Positions 53,456 through 62,243 of a stretch of DNA of 64,000 nucleotides are shown in pieces (within the stretch, counting starts at the first letter, position 1; each line of letters begins with the position of its first letter). The stretch is from Ramlibacter pallidus (GTDB taxonomy: Bacteria; Pseudomonadota; Gammaproteobacteria; Burkholderiales; Burkholderiaceae_C), in NCBI RefSeq assembly GCF_015070875.1, contig NZ_JADDIV010000001.1, forward strand, positions 124,001 to 188,000. Reading direction: 5' to 3'. Under the pieces are notes generated by a model, which worked only from the letters and a program-made list of their open reading frames with translations, made no database searches and was not told the origin of the DNA. A program made the translations under genes and the position numbers.

Positions 53456-54127
53456 ATGAACATCCTAGTCGTCGACGACCACCCCCTGTACCGCAGCGGT
53501 GTCGCTTACACCCTGCAGAACGCGGGGATGGACGTGCACGTGGTCGAATGCGCCGCGCTGGACACGGCCTTCCAGCGCCTCGACGACGGCCTGCAGGCCG
53601 ACCTGGTGATCCTGGACCTGCAGATGCCCGGCTACAGCGGACTGGATTCGGTGCGCAGCATGCGCAGCCGCCGTCCGGAAGTTCCCGTGCTGGTGCTCTC
53701 CGGCAACGAGGACCCCGCCGTGGTCCGCGAATGCATCGACCTGGGCGCCTTCGGCTTCGTGCCGAAGTCGGCGCCGAGCGAACAGTTCCATGCGGCCCTG
53801 ACGCTGGTCCTGTCCGGCGGGGTCTACCTGCCGCCGACCAGCCTGAGCGTGGCCACGCCGGCCAGCCGCGCCCAGCAGGACGCCTGGGGCCGCCTCGGCG
53901 CCCAGCTCACCGGGCGGCAGCGCCAGGTGCTCATGGGCATCGTGCAGGGCAAGCCGAACAAGGTGATCGCGCGCGACCTCGGGCTGTCGGACACGACGGT
54001 GAAGTCGCACGTGGCGCACATCCTCGACGCGCTGGTGGTCTCCAACCGCACCGAGGCGGTCTACGCCCTGGCGCGCGCCGGCATCAGCATCCGCGACCTC
54101 GAATCCTCGCCGCCCCCCGTCCACTGA
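53456..54127 (+). CDS. NarL/FixJ-type response regulator
   Basis: The product has 223 residues. The receiver has VVDDHPLYRSG, Asp54 (VILDLQMPGYSG) and FVPKSAPS. The C-terminal LuxR domain has LTGRQRQVLMGIVQG and SDTTVKSHVAHILDALVVSN. ATG 53456 after CCGAGG. Its last 67 bp overlap, in antisense, the 3' end of the hybrid kinase gene at 54061-55869, a likely signalling partner. It resembles the regulator at 51482 but is not a close copy. Confidence 0.92.
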   Translation: MNILVVDDHPLYRSGVAYTLQNAGMDVHVVECAALDTAFQRLDDGLQADLVILDLQMPGYSGLDSVRSMRSRRPEVPVLVLSGNEDPAVVRECIDLGAFGFVPKSAPSEQFHAALTLVLSGGVYLPPTSLSVATPASRAQQDAWGRLGAQLTGRQRQVLMGIVQGKPNKVIARDLGLSDTTVKSHVAHILDALVVSNRTEAVYALARAGISIRDLESSPPPVH

Positions 54128-55869
54128 GCCGGCAGCGCCGCCCGGAGCGCCTCCAGCAGGCGGTCCGGCGTGACCGGCTTCTGCAGTACCGGGAAGGGCA
54201 GGCCGCGCTCCAGTATGTCCGCCTCGCCGGAGATCACCACCGCCGGCAGCTGCGGGCCGTGCCTTTCGCGCAGGGCGTCGATCGCCTCCACGCCGGTGAT
54301 GTCGGCCAGCCGGAAGTCGACCAGGACCAGGTCCGGCGCCACGCCGGCCTCGTGCAGGACCCGCTCGAGTTCCTGCAGCGTGCCGCCGGCGGCGACGCGG
54401 GCGCCCGCCTCCTCCAGCCAGGCGACGACGGCATCGCGCGCCAGCTTGTCGTTCTCCACCACGGCCACCAGGCAGCCCGCGAGCGGCGCGGAGCCGGCGT
54501 CGTCGAGCCCCGTCTCGAGCAGGGCGCTTTCCTCCTGCGCGACGTCGAGCCACAGGCTCACGCGCGTGCCCCGCGCGGGCGTCGAATCCAGTTCGAGCCG
54601 GCAGCGCATCAGGTCCGCCATGTGGCGCGAGATCGCCAGGCCGAGGCCGATGCCTTCGGCTTCCGCCACCGAGGCCGACCGGCCGCGGAAGAAGGCGTTG
54701 CAGGCCTGGGCGACGTCCTTTTCGTCCATGCCGACACCTTCGTCCGAGACGGTCAGCACGGCGCGGCCGTCGGCGACCTGGACCCGCAGGGCGATCTCGC
54801 CGCGCAACGAGTACTTGAAGGCGTTGTCCAGGAAGTTGCGCAGCATCCGCTCCAGCAGCACGGGGTCGGCCACCACCGTGCACGCGGGCGGCATCTCGAC
54901 GCGGAAGGCGAGGCCGCGGGCCGCGCACTTTTCCGCGAAGCCCGAGGCGGCGGACGCCACCAGCTGGTCGATCCGCACATCCTGCAGCACCGCCTTCATG
55001 GTGCCGGCGTCGATCTGCGCGAAATCCACGAGGTGGCGGAACATGCTGTCGATCGACTCGCTGGTGCGCACGATCTGCTGCGCCATCGCGTCGCGCCGCG
55101 CCGGGTCGCGGGACTTGCGGAAGATGTCGGAGAGGAACAGGAGCGCCTGCACCGGCTGGCGCAGGTCGTGGCTGGCGGCGCCCAGGAAGCGCGAGCGCGA
55201 ATGCTGCGCGTCCTGCTGGCGCTGCAGCGCCTCGCGCAGCTGCGCCACCAGGGAGGCGTTCTGCTCGCCCGCCGCCACCGTGTCGCGCAGCTGCACCCAG
55301 ACCGCCTGCCCCAGCTTCACCATCATGCGGCCGCCCAGCAGCATGCTGATGCCGATCATCAGCAGTTCGACCGTGCCGGCGTGGCGCACCCAGGCCAGGT
55401 ACACCGTGGCGAAACAGGCGGTGAGGTAGGCCGCGTAGATCCGCGGCTGCACGGCGAGCACGGCGACGGCCACCGAACCCCAGCCGACCGTGATGATCGT
55501 GAGGACCCCGACGTCGGCGATGTCCAGGTAGGGCGCGAAGATGGGCACCGACACGGGCGCCAGCCAGCCCGTGAAGGCGGCGACCACCGCGATCCGGTGC
55601 AGCACCCGCGGGGTCTCGCCGTCGCGGGCGACGATCCGCTGGAAGTAGGGCTGGCGCGCCAGCATGACGGCGAGGAAGGGCAGGTACCAGGCCAGGTACA
55701 GGGCCCAGCCGGCGGCCGGCACGTAGATGAAGCCGAACAGCGCGCCCATGGCGATGGCCGTGACGGCGCCCTGGCGGGCCTGCGCCAGGATCATCGCCAC
55801 GCTGCGGCGCACGAGTTCGGGCGCCACCCCGTCTCCCATCGATGCCTTCTGTTCGTTTTCCTGCAGCAA
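54061..55869 (-). CDS. Membrane hybrid sensor histidine kinase
   Basis: The product has 602 residues. Residues about 30-185 hold around six membrane helices, followed by a short coiled coil. HisKA has His234 in GAASHDLRQPVQALL; the HATPase has NFLDNAFKYSLRGEIAL, DEGVGM and GIGLGLAISRHMADL. The C-terminal receiver has VAVVENDKLARD and DLVLVDFRLADITG. The HDLRQP box and six-helix sensor resemble the kinase at 44316. The 3' end overlaps the convergent response regulator by 67 bp. ATG 55869. Confidence 0.9.
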   Translation of the reverse strand: MLQENEQKASMGDGVAPELVRRSVAMILAQARQGAVTAIAMGALFGFIYVPAAGWALYLAWYLPFLAVMLARQPYFQRIVARDGETPRVLHRIAVVAAFTGWLAPVSVPIFAPYLDIADVGVLTIITVGWGSVAVAVLAVQPRIYAAYLTACFATVYLAWVRHAGTVELLMIGISMLLGGRMMVKLGQAVWVQLRDTVAAGEQNASLVAQLREALQRQQDAQHSRSRFLGAASHDLRQPVQALLFLSDIFRKSRDPARRDAMAQQIVRTSESIDSMFRHLVDFAQIDAGTMKAVLQDVRIDQLVASAASGFAEKCAARGLAFRVEMPPACTVVADPVLLERMLRNFLDNAFKYSLRGEIALRVQVADGRAVLTVSDEGVGMDEKDVAQACNAFFRGRSASVAEAEGIGLGLAISRHMADLMRCRLELDSTPARGTRVSLWLDVAQEESALLETGLDDAGSAPLAGCLVAVVENDKLARDAVVAWLEEAGARVAAGGTLQELERVLHEAGVAPDLVLVDFRLADITGVEAIDALRERHGPQLPAVVISGEADILERGLPFPVLQKPVTPDRLLEALRAALPAQWTGGGEDSRSRMLMPARARA

Positions 55870-55948
55870 AGCCTTCTCTCCAGCGCCAAGTGTGGCTTAA
55901 GAAGGATGCTTAGCCAAGCGACGAATGCGGGCCCCTACCATCGGCCGG

Positions 55949-56533
55949 ATGGACACCACGCACCTGTTGTATCTCCACGGCTTCCGCTCCTCGCCGCGCT
56001 CGTTCAAGGCACGGCGGACGGAGGCGGCGGTGCGGGAGCGGCACCCGGGCGTGACCTGGTGGTGCCCGCAGCTGCCGCCGTCGCCGCGCGAGGCGATGGC
56101 CCTGGTGGCCGACGGCATCCGCGATTGGCCGCGCGAGCGCATGGCCGTGGTCGGCTCGTCCCTGGGCGGCTACTACGCGACGTGGGTGGCGGAGGAAACG
56201 GGTTGCCTGGCGGTGCTGCTCAATCCGGCGGTGCATGCGGCCCGCGACCTGGCCAGGCACGTCGGGGAGCAGGTGGCCTGGCACGACCCGGCCGAACGCT
56301 TTTACTTCGCCCCCGCTTTCGTCGACGAACTGCGCGCGCTGGAACGCGGGCCGGTGGCCCGCCCGGAACGCTACTTCGCCGTGATCGCCAAGGGCGACGA
56401 GGTGCTGGACTGGCGCGAGATGGCGGGCCGCTACCCGGGCGCACGCCTCAAGCTGCTGGAAGGCGGCGACCATGCGCTCTCGGATTTCGACGAGCACCTG
56501 GGCGAGGTCCTCGCCTTCCTGCGCCTGGCCTGA
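55949..56533 (+). CDS. YqiA-like esterase
   Basis: The product has 194 residues, a small alpha/beta hydrolase of the YqiA/UPF0227 type. The nucleophile elbow is VVGSSLGGYYATW; the acid and base are probably in AKGDEVLDW and EGGDHALSDF. The N-terminal LLYLHGFRSSPRSFKA is typical. ATG 55949 gives this start. It lies 35 bp upstream of the RNB nuclease gene in the same direction. The physiological substrate is unknown. Confidence 0.88.
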   Translation: MDTTHLLYLHGFRSSPRSFKARRTEAAVRERHPGVTWWCPQLPPSPREAMALVADGIRDWPRERMAVVGSSLGGYYATWVAEETGCLAVLLNPAVHAARDLARHVGEQVAWHDPAERFYFAPAFVDELRALERGPVARPERYFAVIAKGDEVLDWREMAGRYPGARLKLLEGGDHALSDFDEHLGEVLAFLRLA

Positions 56534-56567
56534 GGAGCCGCCCGGCCCCGGGGTGAGACAATTGGGG

Positions 56568-58631
56568 ATGTTCGTTCTGTTCGAAGAGGCCGGCAAGTTC
56601 CTGGCCGGCCGGGTCCTGTCCGAAACGGACACCTCCGCGCAGGTGGAGCTGGAAAGCGGCAAGCGCGTCAAGGTCAAGGCCGTCAACGTCCTGCTCAAGT
56701 TCGAGAAGCCGCAGCCCGCGGAGCTGCTGCGCGAGGCACAGGAGATCGCCGCGGGCATCGAGCTGGACCTCGCCTGGGAGTTCGCCCCCGAAGAGGAATT
56801 CGGCTTCGCCGAGCTGGCCCGCGAGTATTTCAGCGCCCAGGCCACCCTCGCCCAGCAGGCCGGCGCCCTGGTGCGCCTGTTCGATGCGCCGCATTACTTC
56901 CGGCGCGCCGGCAAGGGGCGCTTCCGCAAGGCGCCGCCCGAGATCCTGCAGCAGGCCCTGGCCGCCATCGAGAAGAAGAAGCAGGTGCAGGCGCAGATCG
57001 ACGCCTGGGCCGCGGAACTCGGCGCCGGCAGCTGCCCGCCCGCCATCCGCGAACAGCTTTACCGCATCCTCTTCAAGCCGGACAAGAACGCGCCCGAGTA
57101 CAAGGCCGTGGTCGAGGCATCGCGCAACACGCAGACGGCGCCGCTGGCCCTGCTGCAGAAGGCCGGCGCCATCACCTCGCCCTACCAATTCCACTGGAAG
57201 CGCTTCCTGCTGGAATACTTTCCCAAGGGCACGGGTTTCCCGCCGGTCGCGGCGCCGCCCATCAAGGACGAACTGCCCGTCGCTCCGGTGCAGGCCTTCT
57301 CCGTCGACGACTCGAGCACCACCGAGATCGACGACGCGCTGTCCGTGCAGGGCCTGGGCAGCGGCACCGTCACCGTGGGCGTGCACATCGCGGCCCCCGG
57401 CCTGGCGGTCCAGGCCGGCACGCCGCTGGACCAGCTCGCGCGCCAGCGGCTGTCCACCGTGTACATGCCGGGGCACAAGATCACCATGCTGCCCGACGAC
57501 GTCGTGCAGGCGTACACGCTGCTGGAAGGACGCGACTGCCCCGCCGTCTCGCTGTACGTGCAGATGGACGAAGCCACGCTGGAGGTGAAGGCCAGCGAAA
57601 CGCGCCTGGAGCGCGTGCCCATCGCGGCCAACCTCCGCCACGACCAGCTGGACGAACACCTGACGCTCGAATGGCTGGAGGACGCCACGGTGCAGTCGCC
57701 CGGCGTGCCGGCGCCCGCGGCACGTCTCCGCACCGAACTGTCGTTCCTGTTCCGGCTGGCGAAGCACCTCAAGGCCCAGCGCGAAGTGGTGCGGGGCAAG
57801 CCCGAGAACTTCAACCGGCCCGACTACAACTTCCGCGTGCCTGCGGCGGGCGAGGACGGCCCCACCGGCGACGAGGCGGTCGAGATCACCGTGCGCCGCC
57901 GCGGCGCCCCGCTGGACCTGATCGTCTCCGAGGCGATGATCCTGGCGAACAGCACCTGGGGCCAGTGGCTGGCGGAAGTCGGCGTCCCCGGCATCTACCG
58001 CAGCCAGGCCAGCCTGGCGCCGGGCGTGAAGGTGCGCATGGGCACGAAGGCGCTGCCGCACGCCGGCATCGGCGTGAAGAGCTATGCCTGGAGCACCTCC
58101 CCGCTGCGCCGCTACACCGACCTGGTGAACCAGTGGCAGATCATCGCCGCGGCCCGCCATGGCCGCACCGCCGCCCTGGCGGCGCCGTTCAAGCCGAAGG
58201 ACGCGGAGCTGTTCTCGATCATCTCCGCCTTCGACGCCGCCTACGCCGCGTACAACGGCCACCAGGCCGGCATGGAGCGCTTCTGGACCCTGCGCTACCT
58301 GCAGCAGAACGCGATCGGCGAGATCGAGGCGACCGTCTTCAAGGAGGGCCTGGCGCGGGCCGACACCCTGCCCCTGGTGCTGCCGGTCCTCGGCGCCGGC
58401 GACCTGCCGCGCGGCACCCGCGTGCGGGTGAAGCTGGGCGCCATCGACCTGATCACGCTCGACGTGAACGGCACCGTGCTGCAGCGCCTGGAGGCGGTGC
58501 CGGAAGCCGCGGCGTCGGAAGAAGGCGACAGCGAAGAGGAAACCGTCGCGGGTCCGATTGCGATCGCGGTGGATGTCACCGACACTTCCGGGGAAGAGGC
58601 GAAGGCGGCCCCTGCCGCCGCCGATAATTGA
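56568..58631 (+). CDS. RNB domain ribonuclease (RNase II/R-like)
   Basis: The product has 687 residues. The catalytic RNB domain spans about 240-580, with the Mg-binding aspartates in FSVDDSSTTEIDDALSV. Further motifs are YMPGHKITMLPDD, YAWSTSPLRRYTDLVNQWQI and an OB-like C-terminal part. A low-complexity acidic tail (SEEGDSEEE) ends it. The N-terminus lacks the canonical cold-shock domains of E. coli RNase R. It degrades single-stranded RNA 3' to 5'. It starts the run RNB-TonB-aroE-mtgA-ruvC. Confidence 0.9.
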   Translation: MFVLFEEAGKFLAGRVLSETDTSAQVELESGKRVKVKAVNVLLKFEKPQPAELLREAQEIAAGIELDLAWEFAPEEEFGFAELAREYFSAQATLAQQAGALVRLFDAPHYFRRAGKGRFRKAPPEILQQALAAIEKKKQVQAQIDAWAAELGAGSCPPAIREQLYRILFKPDKNAPEYKAVVEASRNTQTAPLALLQKAGAITSPYQFHWKRFLLEYFPKGTGFPPVAAPPIKDELPVAPVQAFSVDDSSTTEIDDALSVQGLGSGTVTVGVHIAAPGLAVQAGTPLDQLARQRLSTVYMPGHKITMLPDDVVQAYTLLEGRDCPAVSLYVQMDEATLEVKASETRLERVPIAANLRHDQLDEHLTLEWLEDATVQSPGVPAPAARLRTELSFLFRLAKHLKAQREVVRGKPENFNRPDYNFRVPAAGEDGPTGDEAVEITVRRRGAPLDLIVSEAMILANSTWGQWLAEVGVPGIYRSQASLAPGVKVRMGTKALPHAGIGVKSYAWSTSPLRRYTDLVNQWQIIAAARHGRTAALAAPFKPKDAELFSIISAFDAAYAAYNGHQAGMERFWTLRYLQQNAIGEIEATVFKEGLARADTLPLVLPVLGAGDLPRGTRVRVKLGAIDLITLDVNGTVLQRLEAVPEAAASEEGDSEEETVAGPIAIAVDVTDTSGEEAKAAPAAADN

Positions 58632-58635
58632 TCCC

Positions 58636-59490
58636 GTGAACCTGAAGTCCTTCAGCACCCTGCAGATCGCGCTGGGCGTGTCCGTGGTCGTGCACGCCGC
58701 GGTGCTGACCGTCCGCATCGTGGACCCGGAAGGCTTCAACCGCGTGTTCCAGGACACCCCGCTCGAAGTGGTGCTGGTCAACGCCCGCAGCAACGAGAAG
58801 GTCGACAAGGCGCAGGCCATCGCGCAGGCCTCGCTGGCCGGCGGCGGCGAGGCCGAGAAGGGCCGGGCGACGTCGCCGCTGCCGCCGTCGGCGCTCACCG
58901 CCTTCGGCGACGCCGCGGAAGACGAGCAGAAGAAGATCGACGCGATGCAGGAGCAGCAGACGCTGATGCTCGCGCAGTTGAAGCAGACGCTCGCCGCCAT
59001 GCCGCCCGTGGACCCGAAGCAGGCGAACTCCAGCCCGCAGGCGGCCGCGCAGGAGGAGAAGCGCCGCCACCTGATGAAGCTGCTCGCCGAGATCGAGAAG
59101 CGCATCAACGAGGAGAACGCCCGCCCCAAGAAGCGCTACATCAGCCCTTCGACGCGCGAGGAGGTGTACGCGGTCTACTACGACGGGCTGCGGCGCAAGA
59201 TCGAGGAACGCGGCACGCACAACTTCCCCGAGCTCGCGGGCCGCAAGCTGTATGGCGAGCTGACGATGATCGTCACGGTCAACCACGACGGGCGGATCCT
59301 CGACACCGAGGTCGTGGAGACCTCCGGCAACCTGACGCTGGACCGGCGCGCGGCCAGCATCGCCCGCGCCGCCGGCCCATTCGGCGCGTTCAACGACGCG
59401 ATGCGGCGGCGCGCCGACCAGATCGTGGTGGTCTCGCGCTTCAAGTTCACGCGCGACGACACGCTCGAAACCAAGCTCACCACCCGCTGA
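58636..59490 (+). CDS. TonB family energy-transducer-like protein
   Basis: The product has 284 residues. A membrane helix at about 5-25 (TLQIALGVSVVVHAAVLTV) anchors it. A periplasmic region with coiled-coil and Lys/Glu-rich segments leads to a C-terminal TonB-like domain (about 190-284, GELTMIVTVNHDGRILDTEV). It begins at GTG 58636, 4 bases after the RNB stop. No exbB/exbD or receptor genes are adjacent. It is better called TonB-like until a partner is shown. Confidence 0.85.
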   Translation: MNLKSFSTLQIALGVSVVVHAAVLTVRIVDPEGFNRVFQDTPLEVVLVNARSNEKVDKAQAIAQASLAGGGEAEKGRATSPLPPSALTAFGDAAEDEQKKIDAMQEQQTLMLAQLKQTLAAMPPVDPKQANSSPQAAAQEEKRRHLMKLLAEIEKRINEENARPKKRYISPSTREEVYAVYYDGLRRKIEERGTHNFPELAGRKLYGELTMIVTVNHDGRILDTEVVETSGNLTLDRRAASIARAAGPFGAFNDAMRRRADQIVVVSRFKFTRDDTLETKLTTR

Positions 59491-59501
59491 GGGCCGCCAC
59501 C

Positions 59502-60332
59502 GTGGACCGTTACTGCGTCATGGGCAACCCCGTGGACCACAGCAAGTCGCCGTGGATCCACGCCCGCTACGCGGCGCTGACCGGCCAGCAGCTGGAATAC
59601 GGCCGCCGGCTGGTCCCCATGGACGGTTTCGCCGCCGGGCTGCGCGCCTTCCAGGCGGAAGGCGGCAAGGGCTGCAACGTCACCCTGCCCTTCAAGTTCG
59701 AGGCGGCGGGCCTGGTCGACTTCCGCAGCACCCGCGCGGCGCTCGCGGGCGCCTGCAACACCCTCCGCATCGAAGCCGACGGCATCCACGGCGAGAACAC
59801 CGACGGCATCGGCTGGGTGTCGGATGTGCAGAACAACGCCGGCGTTTCCCTGGGCGGCCGCGACGTGCTGCTGCTGGGCGCCGGCGGCGGCGCGGCGGGC
59901 GTGCTCGGTCCGCTGCTCGAAGCGCGCCCGCGCCGGGTGGTGGTCGCCAACCGTACCCTCGCCAAGGCCGAAGCGCTGGTGCGCACGCACGCGATGCTCG
60001 CCAACGACACGTACGCCGACCTGCAGGCCGTGGCGCTGGACGCGGTGCACGGGCAGTTCGACGTCGTCGTGAACGGCACCGCCAGCAGCATCACCGGCGG
60101 CGCGGTGCCCGTGGCGGCCAAGGTGCTGAAGCCCCGGGCGCTGGCGTGCGACTTCATGTACGGCCCGCCGGCCGACGGCTTCCTGCGCTGGGCGCAGGAG
60201 AACGGCGCCATCGGGCGCGACGGCCTGGGCATGCTGGTCGAACAGGCGGCGGAGGCCTTCCTGTGGTGGCGCGGCGTGCGCCCGCCTTCGGCGCAGGTGC
60301 TGGAGGAACTGCGGCGGGAGCTGCGGCGATGA
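59502..60332 (+). CDS. aroE: Shikimate dehydrogenase
   Basis: The product has 276 residues. The N-terminal substrate domain has MGNPVDHSKSPWIHARYA and the catalytic Lys65 in GCNVTLPFKFEAAG. The NADP domain has LLLGAGGGAAGVLGPLLE and the NRT segment VVVANRTLAKAEAL. It reduces 3-dehydroshikimate, the fourth shikimate pathway step. The start is GTG 59502. Its stop overlaps the mtgA start (ATGA). Confidence 0.95.
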   Translation: MDRYCVMGNPVDHSKSPWIHARYAALTGQQLEYGRRLVPMDGFAAGLRAFQAEGGKGCNVTLPFKFEAAGLVDFRSTRAALAGACNTLRIEADGIHGENTDGIGWVSDVQNNAGVSLGGRDVLLLGAGGGAAGVLGPLLEARPRRVVVANRTLAKAEALVRTHAMLANDTYADLQAVALDAVHGQFDVVVNGTASSITGGAVPVAAKVLKPRALACDFMYGPPADGFLRWAQENGAIGRDGLGMLVEQAAEAFLWWRGVRPPSAQVLEELRRELRR

Positions 60333-61060
60333 AGGCCATCGCCCGCTGGCTGGCCCTGCTGGTGCTCGCCTTCATCGCGCTGCAGCTGTTCTTCCTGCTG
60401 CGCATCGCGGCGATGACCGTGCTGGATCCGCAATCCACCACGTTCCAGCGGTCCGAGGCCTGGCGCATCGCCACCGAAAAGGACAAGCTGCGCTGGCGCC
60501 AGCAGTGGGTGCCGTACGACCAGATCTCCGACAACCTCAAGCGCGCGGTGATCGCTTCGGAGGACGGCAGCTTCGTCAACCACGACGGCGTGGACTGGGA
60601 TGCGCTGGAGAAGGCGTGGGAGCGCAATGCCAAGGCGGAAGAGCTCGCCGCCAGGCGCGCCCAGCTGGCGCCCACGCGCGCCCGGGCCCCGAAGATCGTG
60701 GGCGGCTCCACCATCACGCAGCAGCTGGCGAAGAACCTGTTCCTGTCCGGCGAGCGCACCATGTTGCGCAAGGGCCAGGAGATCGTGCTCACGTTCGCGA
60801 TCGAACAGATGCTGACGAAGCAGCGGATCCTGGAGATCTACCTGAACAACGTCGAGTGGGGCGAAGGCGTGTTCGGCGCCGAGGCGGCCGCGCAGCATTA
60901 CTACCGCAAGGGCGCGGCGAAGCTGTCGCCCTACGAGGCTGCCCGCCTGGCCGTGATGCTGCCGCAGCCCAAGCGGTTCGAGAAGATGCCGGGCTCCGGC
61001 TACATCGCGGGCCGTGCATCGACGATCGTGGCGCGCATGCGCGACGCCGAGTTGCCCTGA
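60329..61060 (+). CDS. mtgA: Monofunctional biosynthetic peptidoglycan transglycosylase
   Basis: The product has 243 residues with an N-terminal membrane anchor (about 6-28). The GT51 domain has the catalytic Glu in [18 protein letters not shown], then [20 protein letters not shown] and [20 protein letters not shown]. It polymerises lipid II glycan strands. It is translationally coupled to aroE and followed 1 base later by ruvC. Confidence 0.95.
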   Translation: MKAIARWLALLVLAFIALQLFFLLRIAAMTVLDPQSTTFQRSEAWRIATEKDKLRWRQQWVPYDQISDNLKRAVIASEDGSFVNHDGVDWDALEKAWERNAKAEELAARRAQLAPTRARAPKIVGGSTITQQLAKNLFLSGERTMLRKGQEIVLTFAIEQMLTKQRILEIYLNNVEWGEGVFGAEAAAQHYYRKGAAKLSPYEAARLAVMLPQPKRFEKMPGSGYIAGRASTIVARMRDAELP

Positions 61061-61061
61061 C

Positions 61062-61610
61062 ATGCGGATCCTCGGCATCGACCCCGGCTTGCAGACGACG
61101 GGGTTCGGCGTGATCGATGCGGAAGGGCATGCGCTGCGCTACGTCGCCAGCGGCACCATCAGCACCACGCATCTGGCGCGCGGCGACCTGCCGGCGCGCC
61201 TGAAGGTGCTGTTCGACGGCATCGGCGAGCTGCGCCAGCGCTACCAGCCGGACGCCGCGGCCATCGAGATCGTGTTCGTGAACGTGAACCCGCAGTCCAC
61301 GCTGCTGCTGGGCCAGGCGCGCGGCGCCTGCGTCACGGCGCTGGTGTCCTGCAACCTGGCGGTGTCGGAGTACACGCCCATGCAGATGAAGCAGGCGGTG
61401 GCCGGCACCGGCCGCGCGGCGAAGGCGGAAGTGCAGCAGATGGTGAAGCGGCTGCTGCAGTTGCCGGGACTGCCGGGCAAGGATGCCGCCGACGCGCTGG
61501 GGTTGGCGATCACGCACGCCCATGCCGGCGTGGCGACGGCGCGGATCCAGGAGGCGGGCAACATGGCCCGCCGCAACACCGGGATGTACAAGTCGGGGCG
61601 CGCGGTCTAG
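61062..61610 (+). CDS. ruvC: Holliday junction resolvase RuvC
   Basis: The product has 182 residues. Catalytic acidic residues are Asp7 ([12 protein letters not shown]), the Glu in the [14 protein letters not shown] segment, and the acidic pair in [16 protein letters not shown]. It cleaves Holliday junctions with RuvAB; ruvA and ruvB are not downstream here, the gene being followed by a noncoding repeat region. Confidence 0.95.
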   Translation: MRILGIDPGLQTTGFGVIDAEGHALRYVASGTISTTHLARGDLPARLKVLFDGIGELRQRYQPDAAAIEIVFVNVNPQSTLLLGQARGACVTALVSCNLAVSEYTPMQMKQAVAGTGRAAKAEVQQMVKRLLQLPGLPGKDAADALGLAITHAHAGVATARIQEAGNMARRNTGMYKSGRAV

Positions 61611-62059
61611 CGGCCGGCCAGGCGCCCGCAGCCCCGCCGCCGCCGTCCCGCGGAGGCGGGAATCCAGGGCTTCAGCATTCGGGGCGCGTCGCGGCAGGCG
61701 GCGGGCGGTGCCGTCCCGCGGTGCCTCGCCCTGCACTCCGCTGTCGCTCGTTCCGGGGGCGCTGGAAGGCCGTCCCCGGCGGCGATCCGGCACAACTCAC
61801 TGCGAGTTTGCCGCGTGCGGCAAACTCTCCGTTCAATCAAAGTGCCGGAAAAATGTGCACAGTCGCAGCTCTCGATACGCGCTACGCGCTCTCGTAGACC
61901 TGCTTCGCCGCCGGGAACAGCCTTCCAGCCGAGGCCCCTGACTGCGGGCCGGCACCGCCCGCCGCCTGCCGCGACGTTCGAAGGCGGAGGTGGGCCTGCC
62001 GGCCGACGGTGCGCAAGCCCTGGATCCCCGCCTTCGCGGGGATGACGGACGCGGCGAGC
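61611..62059. repeat. Noncoding region of nested inverted repeats between ruvC and the lpxC operon
   Basis: The 449 bp hold no gene. A 27-bp perfect inverted repeat (61687-61713 and 61950-61976) is nested outside a second 25-bp pair with 2 mismatches (61761-61785 and 61905-61929). The centre carries a perfect hairpin GAGTTTGCCGC-GT-GCGGCAAACTC (61804-61827). Outer GTCCCCGC-type hairpins lie at 61646-61661 and 62024-62043, related to the copy in paaD. The two arms look like diverged head-to-head copies of one repeat, about 70-100 bp each. It separates convergent operons and may end transcription from both sides. Confidence 0.7.
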
Positions 62060-62239
62060 TCAGGTCGCGACGCGTTCGAGGAACAGCACGAGGAAGAACC
62101 CCGCCGCCGCGAGCAGCGTCCACTTCAGGATGACGAGGCCGTAGCGCTTGTACTTCGCCTGCCCGGTGCCCGCATAGAACGCGAAGCTGACGCCGGCGGC
62201 GAGCAGCAACAGCATCAGCAGCCAGCGGAAGACGAGCAT
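62060..62239 (-). CDS. Small membrane protein downstream of lpxC
   Basis: The product has 59 residues with two hydrophobic segments: residues about 3-22 (VFRWLLMLLLLAAGVSFAFY) and about 36-55 (LKWTLLAAAGFFLVLFLE). A short basic loop (AKYKRYG) lies between, so the termini are probably on the same side. ATG 62239 is 4 bases after the lpxC stop, so it is almost certainly co-transcribed. No motif is recognised. Confidence 0.7.
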   Translation of the reverse strand: MLVFRWLLMLLLLAAGVSFAFYAGTGQAKYKRYGLVILKWTLLAAAGFFLVLFLERVAT

Positions 62240-62243
62240 CGCC

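Noticed and set aside
56568..58631. Calling the RNB nuclease RNase R (rnr)
   Set aside because: The N-terminus does not show the cold-shock domains of RNase R; only the RNB family can be supported.
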